Positions 24,962 to 33,500 of a stretch of DNA of 60,189 nucleotides are shown here, piece after piece. A program made the translations under genes and the position numbers. This DNA comes from Fulvimarina sp. (GTDB lineage Bacteria > Pseudomonadota > Alphaproteobacteria > Rhizobiales > Rhizobiaceae). The notes beneath the pieces are model-generated. The model worked only from the letters and a program-made list of their open reading frames with translations, had not been told where the DNA came from and did no database searches. The stretch lies in contig PACL01000057.1 of NCBI GenBank assembly GCA_002700095.1, forward strand, positions 58,559-118,747, written 5' to 3'. Position 1 is the stretch's first letter. The number at the start of each line of letters is the position of its first letter.

Positions 24962-26110
24962 TTATTTCTTCGTCAGATCCAGCACCTCGACGGAATGCGG
25001 CGGCATCTTCCGGTGCACGAAGCGGGCGTCCTCGAGGGTCTCCTCGGCATCGGCGAGGCCGTCGTTCCAGCGTTCGTCGATCGAGCGTCGGGAGAATTCG
25101 TAGTCCTTGGAGTCGCGACTGGCCGCCCTTCGCCGATTGATGAGATGAACGATGGTGACCGCGGCGTCGTTGGTGGCGGCATTCAGGAGTTCGGCATCGG
25201 GATCGGCGGCGAGTTCGGCGGGCAGCTTGCGCAGCAGGCGATAGAGCGCCCGCTTCAGCTTGCGCTGCTCCTTCATCATGTCCGTGTTCATGCGGGTGCG
25301 GCTGGAAAAGCGGATGTCCTTCTCGCGCTCGGCGATGTCGAAGATCGTCTCCGGCAGCGGGCCCCGCGCGCTGAAGAGGTCCACCTGGAAGACGCACATG
25401 TCGTGGCTATGGTCGCGTTCGAGCACGTATTGCAGCGGCGTGTTGGAGACGAGACCGCCGTCCCAGTACCATTCGCCGTCGATCTCGACCGGCGGAAAAC
25501 CGGGGGGCAGGGCGCCGCTGGCCATCACGTGCTCTGGCCCGATCCGGGTGTCCCGCGTGTCGAAATAGCGGAAGTTGCCGGTCGCGACGTTTACCGCCCC
25601 GAGGCTTACCCGCGTCTCGCCGTGGTTGAGGCGATCGAAATCGACCAGGCGTTCGAGTGTCTGGCGCAGCGGCGAGGTGTCGTAGTAGCCGACGTCGCCG
25701 GGCTTTCCGTCCGGCATCAGGTAGCTCGGCGGGAACCGCGGCTTGAAGAAGCCGGGAATGCCGTGGAGCGCCGAGGAGGCAGCACTCGCCTCGTTGAAGG
25801 CTGTGCGCAGGAAGAGCCCCGGCAGAGGCGGGCCGAAGGTGATGTTGGAGGAGACTTCCTCCCAGAACGCCCGCAGCGCCTTCGTCCGCTCGCCCGGAGG
25901 ATTGCCGGCGACGAGGACTGCATTGATCGCGCCGATCGAGATGCCGGCCACCCAGTCGGGCCGGCCGCCCCGCTCCTCGATCGCCGCGAAGACACCGCCC
26001 TGGTAGGAGCCCAGCGCACCACCGCCCTGGAAGACGAGGACGAGCATCTCGTTGGCGTTGGTGATCGCAGTGTCGTTGGAAATGACCTTGGTATCGGACG
26101 AGCGTTTCAT
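24962..26110 (-). CDS. Patatin-like phospholipase (DUF3734-type)
   Basis: A 382-residue patatin-fold acyl hydrolase. The oxyanion loop GGGALG is at 29-34, the nucleophile elbow GISIG at 56-60 (Ser58), and the second dyad residue is in YWDGGLVSNTPL near 214. Such enzymes cleave acyl chains from phospholipids or other lipids. The C-terminal 130 residues contain SSRTRMNTDMMKEQRKLKRAL and an HLINRR block, typical of the longer bacterial subgroup with a C-terminal helical extension. There is no signal peptide, so it is cytoplasmic or membrane-associated. It is transcribed away from the entericidin gene. Confidence 0.9.
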   Translation of the reverse strand: MKRSSDTKVISNDTAITNANEMLVLVFQGGGALGSYQGGVFAAIEERGGRPDWVAGISIGAINAVLVAGNPPGERTKALRAFWEEVSSNITFGPPLPGLFLRTAFNEASAASSALHGIPGFFKPRFPPSYLMPDGKPGDVGYYDTSPLRQTLERLVDFDRLNHGETRVSLGAVNVATGNFRYFDTRDTRIGPEHVMASGALPPGFPPVEIDGEWYWDGGLVSNTPLQYVLERDHSHDMCVFQVDLFSARGPLPETIFDIAEREKDIRFSSRTRMNTDMMKEQRKLKRALYRLLRKLPAELAADPDAELLNAATNDAAVTIVHLINRRRAASRDSKDYEFSRRSIDERWNDGLADAEETLEDARFVHRKMPPHSVEVLDLTKK

Positions 26111-26230
26111 CGGCGGAAGCCTCCGGTCGGATGATCAGAATGCGCCCGGACGGTTTAGGGACCGTCGACGGGAGTAGTGCTGCACTGCAGCATGGTCGAT
26201 GTGGAGCGCTCGGGCTCTTAGGCCACCCTC

Positions 26231-26255
26231 GGAACCTTCCGGCTCATGGTTCGTT
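26231..26255 (+). promoter_or_regulatory. Sigma-EcfG promoter of the entericidin gene
   Basis: GGAAC (26231-26235), 16 bases, CGTT (26252-26255) matches the general-stress sigma consensus exactly, 36 bases upstream of the GTG start. An 8-bp inverted repeat CCGGCTCA / TGAGCCGG (26239-26246 and 26255-26262) lies across the spacer and the -10 end. It could be an operator or, in part, the start of a leader hairpin. Confidence 0.72.
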
Positions 26256-26291
26256 GAGCCGGCATCGATTGTTTCATAGGAGTATCGGCTC

Positions 26292-26438
26292 GTGATCAGG
26301 CGCTCTTCCATCGTAATCACCCTTCTCGCAGGCGCCTTGATGTTGTCGGCCTGCGCCAACACCGTGCGGGGCGTCGGCCGCGACGTTGGCAACACAGTCG
26401 ATGCGACCGGCGCAGCCGTGAACGACGTCGCGCAGTAA
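26292..26438 (+). CDS. Entericidin A/B family small lipoprotein
   Basis: A 48-residue lipoprotein starting at a GTG with AGGAG nine bases upstream. It has a short signal peptide with a lipobox (ALMLSAC, Cys21) and then the characteristic mature part CANTVRGVGRDVGNTVDATG, ending AVNDVAQ. Entericidins are toxin/antidote-like envelope lipoproteins in Escherichia coli; in alphaproteobacteria single copies are commonly stress induced. The preceding promoter fits sigma-EcfG exactly, supporting that regulation. It is followed after 166 bases by the cyclase gene on the same strand, which could be read from the same promoter. Confidence 0.85.
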   Translation: MIRRSSIVITLLAGALMLSACANTVRGVGRDVGNTVDATGAAVNDVAQ

Positions 26439-26604
26439 TCGTCGCGACCGTTGCGGATCGCACTCCGGCGTGGATGCGCGGACGGCCGGGCGATCCGTCG
26501 ACCAATATCTTTCGAGGATGTTGCGTCTGTCACGCGAGACAGAGTGACCGCGCTGGATCCTTAGGCTAAGAGGGCTCTCAATCCCCTTGCGGATTGAGGG
26601 CCCC

Positions 26605-28176
26605 ATGCCGTTGTCCTTCCACGCGCTGTTGGCGCGGCCGATCATCTTCGCTCTTCTCGTCGCCGCGGCGTTGGCGCTTCTCCCGGTCGCGGTATGGCTG
26701 GATCTGCGGCATTTGTCCGACGTCGGTCTCCGCGATCAGGCGAAAAGCCTCGACGGAATGATCACGGACATCCGCAGCTATTACGCGACCAACATCGTCG
26801 CGCGCGTCAATGCCGCCGGCGGCAAGGCGGTTCCCGTTCACAACTATCACGAGATCGCGGGTGGGATTCCCATTCCCGCAACGCTGTCGCTTGAACTCGG
26901 CAGGGTGATCGGCGGACGCGGCGACAACATTCGCTATCGCTTCGTCTCGGACTACGTATTCACCTCCCGCGAGCCGCACCGGCTGGACGACTTCGAACGG
27001 GCTGCCCTGAACTCGTTTCGCACCGAGGGCATCGACAAGCCGCCGATCATGCAGCTGACAGGATCGGTCTTCGACCGCCAGATCCGATTGGCCGCGCCTG
27101 TCCTGATGGGCGAGGCCTGCGTCGCCTGTCACAACACCCATCCGGAAAGCCCGAAGCGCGACTGGAAGGTCGGCGACGTGCGCGGCCTCCAGGAGGTTGA
27201 GATCGCCCAGCCGATCGCCGCCAACATCTTCTCCTTCAAATATCTCCTGACTTATTTTGCCGGCGCCGGCTTCTTCGGCGTCGCATTCGCCTCGATGCAG
27301 TGGCGGCAAGCGCGGGTGTTCCGGCGGATGAATTCGGAGCTAGAGGAGGCCAATTCCTTCCTCGCCGCGGTCTCGATGAAGATCTCGAAATACCTCTCGC
27401 CGCAGGTCTATCGCAGCATCTTCTCGGGCGAGCGCGACGTGGTGATCTCCACCGAGCGCAAGAAGCTGACCGTCTTCTTTTCCGACATCAAGGATTTCAC
27501 CGTCACTTCCGAGCGGCTGCAGCCGGAGGAGCTGACGCAGCTCCTCAACGAGTATTTCACCGAGATGTCGAAGATTGCCCAGGAGCATGGCGCGACGGTC
27601 GACAAGTTCATCGGCGATGCCATTCTCGCCTTCTTCGGCGATCCGGAGACCAAGGGTCCCAAGGAGGATGCGCAGGCCTGCGTGCGGATGGCGGTGGCGA
27701 TGCAGCGACGGATGGTCGAGCTCAACGACGCCTGGCGCCGGCGCGGCATCGAGCGGCCGTTCCAGACGCGGATGGGCATCAATACCGGCTACTGCAACGT
27801 CGGCAATTTCGGTAGCCAAGACCGCATGGACTACACAATCATCGGCGCGGAGGCGAACCTCGCCGCCCGGCTTGAATCGATCGCCGAGCCCGGCGGGATT
27901 GTGCTCTCCTACGAGACCTACGCGCTGGTCTCCGACATCGTGCGGGCGAAGCCGTTAGAGCCGATCTCGCTGAAGGGGATCAGCCGCAAGGTGGTGCCCT
28001 ATGTGGTGGAGACCTATCCCGAGGACGGCGCCGAGGCGGGCGAGATCATCAACGAATTCTCGCCGGGCGCCCGCATCTTCCTCGACATCGGCCAGGTCAG
28101 CGAACGCGAGCGAGAACGCCTCGCTGCCGTGCTCAAGCAGGCGATGGACCGCCTTCAGGCGACGGGCCAGACCTGA
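26605..28176 (+). CDS. Membrane adenylate/guanylate cyclase with CxxCH (Tll0287/DUF3365-like) sensor
   Basis: A 523-residue class III nucleotide cyclase. Membrane helix 1 is at 10-33. A periplasmic sensor of about 170 residues carries C172-x2-C175-H176 (EACVACHNTHP), a c-type haem attachment motif, in a Tll0287/DUF3365-like domain. Helix 2 is at about 213-232, then a linker helix and the catalytic domain from about 288. Metal-binding aspartates are D294 (FFSDIKDFT) and D338 (KFIGDAILAFFG); K334 suits adenine recognition, so cAMP is the likelier product. I chose the ATG at 26605; a TTG at 26587 is the alternative. The 3' end overlaps the convergent glycosyltransferase by 44 bases. Confidence 0.9.
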   Translation: MPLSFHALLARPIIFALLVAAALALLPVAVWLDLRHLSDVGLRDQAKSLDGMITDIRSYYATNIVARVNAAGGKAVPVHNYHEIAGGIPIPATLSLELGRVIGGRGDNIRYRFVSDYVFTSREPHRLDDFERAALNSFRTEGIDKPPIMQLTGSVFDRQIRLAAPVLMGEACVACHNTHPESPKRDWKVGDVRGLQEVEIAQPIAANIFSFKYLLTYFAGAGFFGVAFASMQWRQARVFRRMNSELEEANSFLAAVSMKISKYLSPQVYRSIFSGERDVVISTERKKLTVFFSDIKDFTVTSERLQPEELTQLLNEYFTEMSKIAQEHGATVDKFIGDAILAFFGDPETKGPKEDAQACVRMAVAMQRRMVELNDAWRRRGIERPFQTRMGINTGYCNVGNFGSQDRMDYTIIGAEANLAARLESIAEPGGIVLSYETYALVSDIVRAKPLEPISLKGISRKVVPYVVETYPEDGAEAGEIINEFSPGARIFLDIGQVSERERERLAAVLKQAMDRLQATGQT

Positions 28177-30259
28177 CCGCGACCGGCCGCTGCGTGTTTC
28201 CGCCGAGGCTGGCGGACAGGCCGTCCGGCCAGACCGAGAAGACCGGCTCGATGCGGTAGCGCGGGTCTGCGGAATTGGCCCGGGAGTCGAGGCCGTGGGG
28301 TGTCTTCTCCCATTTATGGGGGGCGATCAGCAGCTGGATCAGGGCGCGCAGGGAGGCGAAGGCGAGCAGCACCCAATAGGCCGGCAGCATCGGGTAGGCG
28401 CCGCGGAGCCGTTTTCGCTCGTCGGCGGACAACCCGGCCGACGACAGCGCCATGAACAGCCCGTAGGCCGCGACGATGTTGAACATGTCGACGAGGACGA
28501 GGGCCCCGAGATCGGAAAGGTCGGCGAGACCGAGCGCGACCGCGCCGAGCTGGACCAGCAGCACGGCGAGAAAGATCGGGTGGGCGAAGGCCGAGACGAT
28601 CATGCCGAGGAACATCAGCTGGAAGGTCGCCATCGCCCGCGCTCCCAGCTGGTCGAGCAGCAGGAGCGGCTGGCGCATGTGCAGGAGGTAGGTAACGAAC
28701 CAGCCCTTCATCCATCGGGTCCGCTGGCGATGCCAGACATGCCAGCGCTCGGGCGCATGCTCGAAGGTCGGCCGGGTGATCGTCGCGACGCGGTAGCCGG
28801 CCCGCGAGAGGCGCAGCCCGAGATCGGCGTCCTCGGTGACGTTGTGGGAATCCCAGCCGCCGACGGCGACGAGTCGCTCGCGCACGAAATGGTTGGAGGT
28901 GCCGCCGAGGGACAGCGGAAAGCCCTGGCGGGCGAGCCACGGCAGGATGCGGCGGAAGAGCGCCGCATATTCGAGGGCGAACAGCGCCGACAGCCAATGC
29001 GCCTCGCCGTTCGTCACGACCAGCGGCGCCTGCAGGCAGGCGAGGTTGTCGGGCCCGGTGCGAAATCGGTGATAGGCCTCGCGCAGCTGGCCCGGATCCG
29101 GTTCGTCCTCGGCGTCGTAGAGCACCAGGAACTCGCCATGGGCGAGGGGCAATGCGTGGTTCAGCGCCTTCGGCTTGGTGCGCGGTTCTCCCGGCGGGAC
29201 AAGCACGAGCGAAAAATGCGGCCGCCCGGCGATCGCCCGCGCCACGGCCTCCGCCGTACCCTCGTCGTCGGCCTCGCAGACGAGCTTGACGTCCAGCCGC
29301 GTCTTCGGCCAGTCGAGCGCATCCAGCGCCGCCACCAGTTTCGGCACCATCGCCGTTTCGTGGTGCAGCGCGACGAGGATGCTGTAGACCGGCACGCCCT
29401 GCCAGCCGACCTCCAGAACCCCCGGCGCGGGCAGGTCTCGGGCCGGGGCGTCCGGGCGCATCAGGGCCGCCGGCACGCGGATGGCGAGGCAGGCGGCGAA
29501 GAACAGGGTCGCCGCGCCATGGGCGAGGGTGAGGGCGAGATCCGGCGCGTGGAACGCCGCGAGACAGGCGAACAGCACCGCGCCGAGACACAGGGCCGCC
29601 TGCAGCGGCTCGATCGCCAGGCGCGCCGACGAGCGCGGCCTGTCGGCGGACAGGCTGAGGCGGGCCGCGAGATAGCGCTCCGTCATGGTCTGCCGGTCGA
29701 TCGCGCGGGCGACGTCGGTGTGGCGGGTGATGCGGATCATCGCCCGCATCTCGGGACGCATCGCGAGGTAGCGCGCGAAGCGGTCGAGGCTCTCGATTGT
29801 CGGGCAGGCGAATATGCGCCCGTCGAGACGGTCGTTGCAGACCTTCGCCATGCGGGGCGGGCTGCGGCCCAGCATGGCGGCGGCGTCGAGGATGCGGTCC
29901 TGCGGCCCGATCGGTTCGAAGCGAAGGCCGAGCTGCCGGGCGAGGCAATCGGCATAGCGTCGCTCGGTCATGAGGCCGGCGGCCACCAGCTCCGCGGCGA
30001 TGTCGCTGCCGTTCCTGAACGCGGCGAGGCGAGCCTCCAGCGCATCGGCAAAGCAGATGCCAAGAGCGCCGAGAAGCTGCAGCTGGCGGGGGCTGAACGG
30101 CGCGGCGCGCTCCGGGGCGGACTTGCCGGCCGGCCGAAGCTCCTGCGCGAGCGGACTGCGCGGCGCCTCGCCATGGGATTGCGGATACTTGCCGCCCCCC
30201 GCCGGCATCGGATAGGTGTGAGCCGCATTGACGTCCGCGAGGTCGAGATTCGCTCGCAC
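28133..30259 (-). CDS. Membrane glycosyltransferase (GT2) with GspE_N/MshEN-like N-terminus
   Basis: A 708-residue processive-type glycosyltransferase. Residues 65-120 (IAAELVAAGLMTERRYADCLARQLGLRFEPI, cut here) resemble the GspE N-terminal domain, whose MshEN subtype binds c-di-GMP. Two helices near 220-262 precede the catalytic domain, which has the GT2 residues in EADDEGT (near 331), YDAED (382-385), TEDAD (475-479) and QRTRW (512-516), the pattern of cellulose synthase-like enzymes. Several helices follow (about 535-660). It probably makes and exports a polysaccharide. The sugar is unknown. It converges on the cyclase gene with overlapping 3' ends. Confidence 0.87.
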   Translation of the reverse strand: MRANLDLADVNAAHTYPMPAGGGKYPQSHGEAPRSPLAQELRPAGKSAPERAAPFSPRQLQLLGALGICFADALEARLAAFRNGSDIAAELVAAGLMTERRYADCLARQLGLRFEPIGPQDRILDAAAMLGRSPPRMAKVCNDRLDGRIFACPTIESLDRFARYLAMRPEMRAMIRITRHTDVARAIDRQTMTERYLAARLSLSADRPRSSARLAIEPLQAALCLGAVLFACLAAFHAPDLALTLAHGAATLFFAACLAIRVPAALMRPDAPARDLPAPGVLEVGWQGVPVYSILVALHHETAMVPKLVAALDALDWPKTRLDVKLVCEADDEGTAEAVARAIAGRPHFSLVLVPPGEPRTKPKALNHALPLAHGEFLVLYDAEDEPDPGQLREAYHRFRTGPDNLACLQAPLVVTNGEAHWLSALFALEYAALFRRILPWLARQGFPLSLGGTSNHFVRERLVAVGGWDSHNVTEDADLGLRLSRAGYRVATITRPTFEHAPERWHVWHRQRTRWMKGWFVTYLLHMRQPLLLLDQLGARAMATFQLMFLGMIVSAFAHPIFLAVLLVQLGAVALGLADLSDLGALVLVDMFNIVAAYGLFMALSSAGLSADERKRLRGAYPMLPAYWVLLAFASLRALIQLLIAPHKWEKTPHGLDSRANSADPRYRIEPVFSVWPDGLSASLGGNTQRPVAVRSGPSPEGGPSPA

Positions 30260-30315
30260 GAGGCACTCCCCAGGCCTTTCAACGAATAGTCCGCACGCAG
30301 CCGCCAGGGGATCGT

Positions 30316-30328
30316 GTTCAAGTTGAAC
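30316..30328. promoter_or_regulatory. 13-bp perfect palindrome between divergent genes
   Basis: GTTCAA-G-TTGAAC is a perfect palindrome in the 87-base region between the divergent glycosyltransferase and solute-binding protein starts. It ends 18 bases before the latter's start and lies in the only AT-rich stretch there, so it suits an operator for a dimeric regulator. Confidence 0.4.
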
Positions 30329-30346
30329 TATTCAGTAAACTAACCA

Positions 30347-31210
30347 ATGGGGGAAGAATTCTTGCGCTGGTTGCGATTTGTCCTCTGCGCCTGTGTTGGT
30401 GCCGCCTTTGCGTCGCTGGGAGGCGACGCGGCCGCGGAGAGCGTCGCGACGCCGAACTTCGTCGACCAGCACCAGAGGATCGCCAAGCCCGACCTTTCCA
30501 GCCGCCAGCGCATCCGGTTCCTGACCTCGACCGACTACCCGCCCTTCAACTTCCTCGACGAGCGGGGTCGGCTCACCGGGTTCAACATCGATCTCTCCAA
30601 GGCGGTCTGCGAGGAGCTGGGGGTTCTCGCCCGCTGCCAGATCGAGGCGCTGCCCTTCGCCGATCTGGTGCCGGCGCTGCGGCGCGGCGACGGCGAAGCG
30701 ATCATCGCCGGCCTCGCGATGAATGCGACGACACGGCGCGAATTCGCCTTCAGCCAGCCCTATTTCCGCTACCCGGCGCGCTTTCTGGTGCGCAGGGACA
30801 GGGCGATGGCGACGCCGATCGCCGATCACATGGACGGGAAGGTCGTCGGCGTGACGGCCGGCAGCTCGCACGCGGCGATGCTGCGATCGTTCTTTCCCAA
30901 TGCCGAGGTGCAGACCTTTCCGGACCGGCTGGAGGCGCTGTCCGCGGTACGCCAGGGCAAGGTCGACGCCTATTTTGGCGACGGCGTGAGCCTGTCGTTC
31001 TGGCTGGAGAGCGATGCGGCCGACAAATGCTGCGTCTTCGCCGACGGGCCGTTCCTGTCGGATCGCTTCCTCGGGGAGGGGCTGTCGGTCGCCGTCGCCC
31101 CGAGCGACACCGCTCTTGCCGACGCCGTCGACTATGCCATCGCCCAGCTGGTGGCCAAGGGGCGGATGACGGAGCTGATGCTGCGGTATTTTCCGATCAG
31201 CGCGTTCTGA
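30347..31210 (+). CDS. Periplasmic amino-acid-type solute-binding protein
   Basis: A 287-residue family 3 extracellular solute-binding protein. The signal peptide is the hydrophobic run FVLCACVGAAFASLGGDAAA. The mature protein has the family strands RFLTSTDYPPFNFLDERGRLTGFNID in parts (residues about 60-85), RREFAFSQPYFRYPARFLVR near 128-147, a hinge (GKVVGVTAGSSHAAMLR) and KVDAYFGDGVSLSFWL near 205. Such proteins usually deliver polar amino acids to an ABC importer, but no permease or ATPase gene adjoins. Orphans of this type may feed a sensor or another transporter. A palindromic operator candidate lies directly upstream. Confidence 0.88.
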   Translation: MGEEFLRWLRFVLCACVGAAFASLGGDAAAESVATPNFVDQHQRIAKPDLSSRQRIRFLTSTDYPPFNFLDERGRLTGFNIDLSKAVCEELGVLARCQIEALPFADLVPALRRGDGEAIIAGLAMNATTRREFAFSQPYFRYPARFLVRRDRAMATPIADHMDGKVVGVTAGSSHAAMLRSFFPNAEVQTFPDRLEALSAVRQGKVDAYFGDGVSLSFWLESDAADKCCVFADGPFLSDRFLGEGLSVAVAPSDTALADAVDYAIAQLVAKGRMTELMLRYFPISAF

Positions 31211-31231
31211 GCGCCTTCTGAGCGCTGGCGA

Positions 31232-31645
31232 TCAGCCGAGCCGGCGGTAGCGAACCCGCGCCGAATGCTCGATGGCGCCGGCGGTCAGCCGGTCGAGCTC
31301 GAAGGCGTCGCGCAGCATCTCGAGAAGCCGCAGCTCCGGCTGCGAGGCCTCGACATCGGCCGAGACCACCTCGACGGCCAGCGCATAGGCGGTCTCGTAG
31401 AGGCTCCGGGGCACGGTGTCGCGGACATTGCGGATGATCGTGTCGATGCCGTCGTCCTGGTCGAGCAGATCGCCGCAGTCCTGGGCGATATCGGCGAGAC
31501 GGGTCTCGTCGAAGCCGGAAAAGACCGGAAGGGTGCGCAGGAGCACGGTGAATTCGCGCCGCTCGATGCCGCTGATCTGCCCATCCGCCGCCGCCACGGC
31601 GATCATCAGGTGAATGAGGGCGTCCTGCGGGTTCAATGCGGCCAT
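31232..31645 (-). CDS. TerB family protein
   Basis: A 137-residue, all-helical protein of the TerB (tellurite resistance B-like) family: MIAVAAADGQISGIERREF is the conserved N-terminal acidic motif with the metal-binding DG, followed by RLADIAQDCGDLLD and a C-terminal LRLLEMLRDAFELDRLTAGAIE. TerB-like proteins bind divalent metal and occur as soluble stress proteins; stand-alone members have no known function. I chose the ATG at 31645 (MAALNPQDALIHLM). It is convergent with the solute-binding protein gene, with 21 bases between, and divergent from lysS. Confidence 0.85.
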   Translation of the reverse strand: MAALNPQDALIHLMIAVAAADGQISGIERREFTVLLRTLPVFSGFDETRLADIAQDCGDLLDQDDGIDTIIRNVRDTVPRSLYETAYALAVEVVSADVEASQPELRLLEMLRDAFELDRLTAGAIEHSARVRYRRLG

Positions 31646-31819
31646 GCTCGTGCTTTCCTCCTGTTGCGAGTCCCGCAAACCTAGGGACCGCCTTCGTCCG
31701 CAACAAGTGCGCCTTTTGTTGACGAGGCGCCGCCTTGTTTCTAGACCATGCGCCAGACCGCCCGCTGCCGTCCTTGCCCGGCCGCGGGCCATCATCCCTC
31801 TCGATCTTCTGGAACCGAA

Positions 31820-33478
31820 ATGCCGACCGTTTCGAACGATGCCGATCCGATGCGTGACGAGGCGCTCGCCTCCAATGCCTGGCCGTTCGAGGAAGCGCGC
31901 AAACTCCTGAAGCGGTTCGAGGCGTCCGGCATGCCGGCCGAGGTGCTGTTCGAGACCGGCTACGGCCCCTCCGGCCTGCCGCATATCGGCACCTTCGGCG
32001 AGGTCGCCCGCACCTCGATGGTGCGCCATGCCTTTCGCGTCCTCACCGACGACGCGGTGAAGACGCGGCTCCTGTGCTTCTCCGACGACATGGATGGGCT
32101 GCGCAAGGTACCGGACAACGTGCCGAACCGCGAGATGATGCTGACCCATCTCGGCAAGCCGCTGTCGCGCATCCCCGACCCGTTTTCGAACGAGTATCCC
32201 TCCTTTGCCGCGGCCAACAACGCCAAGCTGCGACGTTTTCTCGATGGCTTCCGCTTCGACTACGAGTTCGCCTCGGCGACCGACTACTACGCGGCCGGGC
32301 GCTTCGACGCGACGCTCCTGAAGATGCTCGCGGCCTATGACGAGGTGATGGAGATCATCCTGCCGACGCTGGGCCCGGACCGGCGCGCCACCTATTCGCC
32401 ATTCCTGCCCGTCCATCCGACGACCGGCGTCGTGCTGCAGGTGCCGATGGTCGAGCGGGACGTCGCCGCCGGCACCATCGCCTATCTCGACCCCGACACC
32501 GGCGAGCGGCTCGAGACGAGCGTCACCGGCGGCAGGGTGAAGTGCCAGTGGAAGGCTGACTGGGCGATGCGCTGGGCGGCGCTCGGCGTCGACTACGAGA
32601 TGGCCGGCAAGGACCTGATCGACAGCGTCACCCTGTCCTCGAAGATCTGCCGCGCGCTGGGTGAAAAGCCGCCGGAGGGCTTCAACTACGAACTGTTCCT
32701 CGACGATGGCGGCCAGAAGATCTCCAAGTCGAAGGGCAACGGCCTGACCATCGACGACTGGCTGGCCTATGCTTCGCCGGAGAGCCTGTCGCTCTACATG
32801 TTCCAGAAGCCGAAGACCGCGAAGAAGTTGTATTTCGACGTCATCCCCAAGGCGGTCGACGACTATTACGCCTTTCTCTCGGCCTATCAGCGGCAGGATG
32901 CGCGGCAGCGGCTGCAGAACCCGGTCTGGCACATTCATGACGGCGAGCCGCCGGCGCAGGGGATCGCGGTGCCTTTTGCGATGCTCCTGAACCTCGTCTC
33001 GGCCTCCAACGCGTCGAACACGGAGACGCTCTGGGGCTTCATCAGCCGCTATGCGCCGGGCGTGACGGCCGAGACCGATCCCGAGCTCGACCGGCTCGTC
33101 GGCTACGCGCTGCGCTACTACGACGACTTCGTCAAACCGGCCAAGCGCTTCCGGGCGCCCGATGCGGTGGAGCGCGAAGCGCTGGCGGCCCTCGATGCCG
33201 AGCTGGCCGCACTGCCGGCGGATGCCGACGGCGAGGCGATCCAGAACGCCATGCTCGATGTGGCCCGCCCGATCGAGCGCTACCAGGACCTGAAGAAGAA
33301 AGGCCCGGAAGGCGGACCGGGGGTGTCGGTCGAGTGGTTCCAGGCGCTCTACCAGATCCTTCTCGGCCAGGAGAAGGGGCCGCGCTTCGGCTCCTTCGTG
33401 GCGCTCTACGGGATCGGCGAGACCCGCTCGCTGATCCGCCAGGCATTGGACGGAACGCTGTCCGGCACGGCGGGCTGA
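31820..33478 (+). CDS. lysS: Lysyl-tRNA synthetase, class I
   Basis: A 552-residue class I LysRS, the archaeal-type enzyme that replaces the class II form in many alphaproteobacteria and spirochaetes. It charges tRNA-Lys with lysine. The two ATP-site signatures are HIGT at 55-58 (within [14 protein letters not shown]) and KISKS at 300-304 ([10 protein letters not shown]). The zinc-ribbon-like [11 protein letters not shown] region near 242-251 and the anticodon-binding alpha-helical cage follow. I chose the ATG at 31820; a second Met at 31850 is possible. It is an essential, core gene, so this part of the window is chromosomal backbone. Confidence 0.95.
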   Translation: MPTVSNDADPMRDEALASNAWPFEEARKLLKRFEASGMPAEVLFETGYGPSGLPHIGTFGEVARTSMVRHAFRVLTDDAVKTRLLCFSDDMDGLRKVPDNVPNREMMLTHLGKPLSRIPDPFSNEYPSFAAANNAKLRRFLDGFRFDYEFASATDYYAAGRFDATLLKMLAAYDEVMEIILPTLGPDRRATYSPFLPVHPTTGVVLQVPMVERDVAAGTIAYLDPDTGERLETSVTGGRVKCQWKADWAMRWAALGVDYEMAGKDLIDSVTLSSKICRALGEKPPEGFNYELFLDDGGQKISKSKGNGLTIDDWLAYASPESLSLYMFQKPKTAKKLYFDVIPKAVDDYYAFLSAYQRQDARQRLQNPVWHIHDGEPPAQGIAVPFAMLLNLVSASNASNTETLWGFISRYAPGVTAETDPELDRLVGYALRYYDDFVKPAKRFRAPDAVEREALAALDAELAALPADADGEAIQNAMLDVARPIERYQDLKKKGPEGGPGVSVEWFQALYQILLGQEKGPRFGSFVALYGIGETRSLIRQALDGTLSGTAG

Positions 33479-33499
33479 ACGGGGAAGCCCCGCCGCCCG
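33471..33499. terminator. Nested hairpin between convergent lysS and SNase-like gene
   Basis: Outer pair CGGGC / GCCCG and inner pair CGGGG-aag-CCCCG nest over 29 bases covering the lysS stop and ending two bases before the stop of the convergent gene. It is GC-rich without a T-run and could act for both genes. Confidence 0.35.
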
Positions 33500-33500
33500 T

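Noticed and set aside
28001..30289. 762-codon open frame on the plus strand
   Set aside because: It lies opposite the glycosyltransferase, has the arginine/histidine-rich composition of a GC-rich shadow frame and no family likeness.
31201..31225. Short direct repeat TTCTGAGCGC at the end of the solute-binding protein gene
   Set aside because: Only two 10-base units; most likely a small local duplication without function.
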